Source: Solirubrobacterales bacterium 67-14
GTDB taxonomy: Bacteria; Actinomycetota; Thermoleophilia; Solirubrobacterales; 70-9
Assembly: GCA_001897355.1 (NCBI GenBank)
Contig: MKST01000011.1
Coordinates: 730,103 to 794,102, forward strand
Direction: 5' to 3'
Length of the DNA stretch: 64,000 bases
A program made the position numbers and the translations under genes. This document shows positions 63,238 to 64,000 of this stretch, in pieces (position 1 is the first letter of the stretch; each line of letters begins with the position of its first letter). Below the pieces are notes generated by a model. It did no database searches, was not told the origin of the DNA, and worked only from the letters and a program-made list of their open reading frames with translations.

Positions 63238-63897
63238 GTGAATTCGTTTCCGGAAGCGGGCCCTGGGGAGGCGATCAACCTCGGCAAGCCTTCCGAGCCC
63301 CGGCCAGCCGCCACAATCCTGCTGCTTCGCGACCGCGAGGAAGGCGGACCCCGTGAGGAAGGGGTGTTGGAGGTGCTGATGCTGAAACGCTCGGCCGAAT
63401 CACATTTCATGCCGAGCGTCTGGGTCTTCCCCGGAGGTTCGCTTGATCCCGAAGACGGCGAGGGCCTCGACGGGCTCCGCACCTGCGCCGTGCGGGAACT
63501 CCACGAGGAGGCGGGGATCCACCTCGACCTCTCGACCGAGCTGATCCCGCTGGCCCGCTGGGTCACGCCGGAGGTGGTGAAGACCCGCTTTGACACTTGG
63601 TTCTTCATCGCCCGGGCGCCGCTTGGGATCGAGGCCGAGCCGGACAACTTCGAGATGACCGAGGCACTCTGGGTCAATCCGGCTGACGCTCTGGCTGCCG
63701 CCGAGGGAGGCGACATGGCAATCGTCTTCCCCACGCTCAAGCAGCTGGAGGCCCTGGTGCCCTCCGCCCATACCGATCAGGCGCTGGAACGCGCGGCGGC
63801 TGACCCGAACGCTTCCCGGATCGTCCTGCCGAAGGTGATCGGCAACGAACGGAACGCCCGGGTCGTCCTCCCGCACGAAGACGACTACCCGGACTGA
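63238..63897 (+). CDS. Nudix hydrolase, NUDT19/CoA-diphosphatase-like
   Basis: A 219-residue enzyme that cleaves a nucleoside diphosphate linked to another group. The Nudix box is FPGGSLDPEDGEG followed by CAVRELHEEAGI, with a longer gap than the standard G-x5-E-x7-REUxEE, as in the NUDT7/NUDT19 group that hydrolyses CoA and acyl-CoA. WVTPEVVKTRFDTWFFIARA lies in the next part, matching the large NUDT19-like subfamily. The GTG at 63238 is chosen; an ATG at 63205 overlaps the rubredoxin start codon. Substrate is inferred. Confidence 0.85.
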   Translation: MNSFPEAGPGEAINLGKPSEPRPAATILLLRDREEGGPREEGVLEVLMLKRSAESHFMPSVWVFPGGSLDPEDGEGLDGLRTCAVRELHEEAGIHLDLSTELIPLARWVTPEVVKTRFDTWFFIARAPLGIEAEPDNFEMTEALWVNPADALAAAEGGDMAIVFPTLKQLEALVPSAHTDQALERAAADPNASRIVLPKVIGNERNARVVLPHEDDYPD

Positions 63898-64000
63898 GTC
63901 CTCACCCTGAAGAGGTCGCGTGCCCGCTGGTTGAACCGCACGCTCAGTTCGGTCAGGTACGCGAGGTTCTCGAACAGCCAGATCCGGGCGATGCCGGCGC
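63885..64000 (-). CDS. C-terminal fragment of an unidentified protein (partial)
   Basis: The minus strand has an open frame entering from the window edge and ending with TAG at 63885-63887. It reads about 38 residues with a plausible helix (ARIWLFENLAYLTELSVRFN) and a short basic tail. Its end overlaps the Nudix gene by 13 bases. Too little is visible to name a family. Confidence 0.4.
   Translation of the reverse strand, partial: AGIARIWLFENLAYLTELSVRFNQRARDLFRVRTQSG

Overview
The window looks like a chromosomal segment of a high-GC Gram-positive actinobacterium. I infer the class Thermoleophilia, probably the order Solirubrobacterales. The evidence is strong GC bias at third codon positions, many GTG and some TTG starts with good Shine-Dalgarno sites, a cydABDC oxidase cluster, a DUF3618/holin-X/DUF4235-like trio, several acyl-CoA enzymes, and secreted proteins with very basic beta-sandwich modules and collagen-like Gly-Pro-Thr tracts. 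I saw no rRNA, tRNA, transposase, prophage or CRISPR array. The taxonomic placement is inference, not a database result.

Layout. 1-5.7 kb: a partial ErpA-type Fe-S protein, then DegV, a double-ACT protein, peptide deformylase and a TRIC-like channel in a coupled run; a small envelope trio; a nitrilase-TetR operon with a clear operator. 5.8-14.2 kb: a PvdQ/aculeacin-type acylase, a large secreted alpha/beta-hydrolase-like protein, MscS, and a secreted protein of unknown role. 14.3-21.2 kb: a six-gene translationally coupled catabolic operon (enoyl-CoA hydratase, carboxyltransferase, a small PH-like protein, BKACE, CoA-transferase, MerR) facing an isovaleryl-CoA-dehydrogenase-like enzyme, which resembles a rewired leucine/isovalerate (liu) locus. 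21.2-25 kb: a Baeyer-Villiger-like monooxygenase, sulfide:quinone reductase, a cupin protein and MscL with a zinc ribbon. 25-35.6 kb: surface and secreted proteins (beta-propeller, collagen-like, subtilisin-like with FG-GAP repeats, M1 peptidase). 35.7-43.8 kb: lipid and glycerol metabolism (two-carbon enoyl reductase-like SDR, lactonase-like MBL protein, PlsC, GlpK), a glycosyltransferase, a stand-alone biotin carrier with a methylmalonyl-CoA-decarboxylase-like protein, GH3 and YaaA. 43.8-51.6 kb: a two-component pair beside cydABDC. 51.7-64 kb: two cell-wall enzymes, a MarR-controlled drug exporter, an MMPL transporter, a second two-component system, an ECF sigma/anti-sigma pair, rubredoxin and a Nudix hydrolase.

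The most striking signal is not a protein. A 76-nucleotide element occurs three times between genes (5751-5826 and 38355-38430 on the plus strand; 62923-62998 on the minus strand). All copies have the same geometry: a 10-bp stem, an 18-nt loop starting ACCATT, an 11-nt linker starting GGGT, GGA, a 7-bp stem with a 6-nt loop, then GACT. The stems differ in sequence but keep pairing, including a nearly complete replacement of stem 2 in one copy. This is the covariation expected of a selected RNA or DNA structure. A second family of 42-nt palindromes (4032-4073, 55965-56006, 56048-56089) also recurs, and one copy is read into the C-terminus of the MMPL transporter. Several other gaps hold long, nearly perfect stems of unrelated sequence.

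Regulation can be read directly at two places. A perfect 8-2-8 palindrome sits beside a TATAAT box ahead of the nitrilase-TetR operon. A TTGCG-CTTT-CGCAA palindrome fills the spacer of a consensus-like promoter ahead of marR and its exporter.
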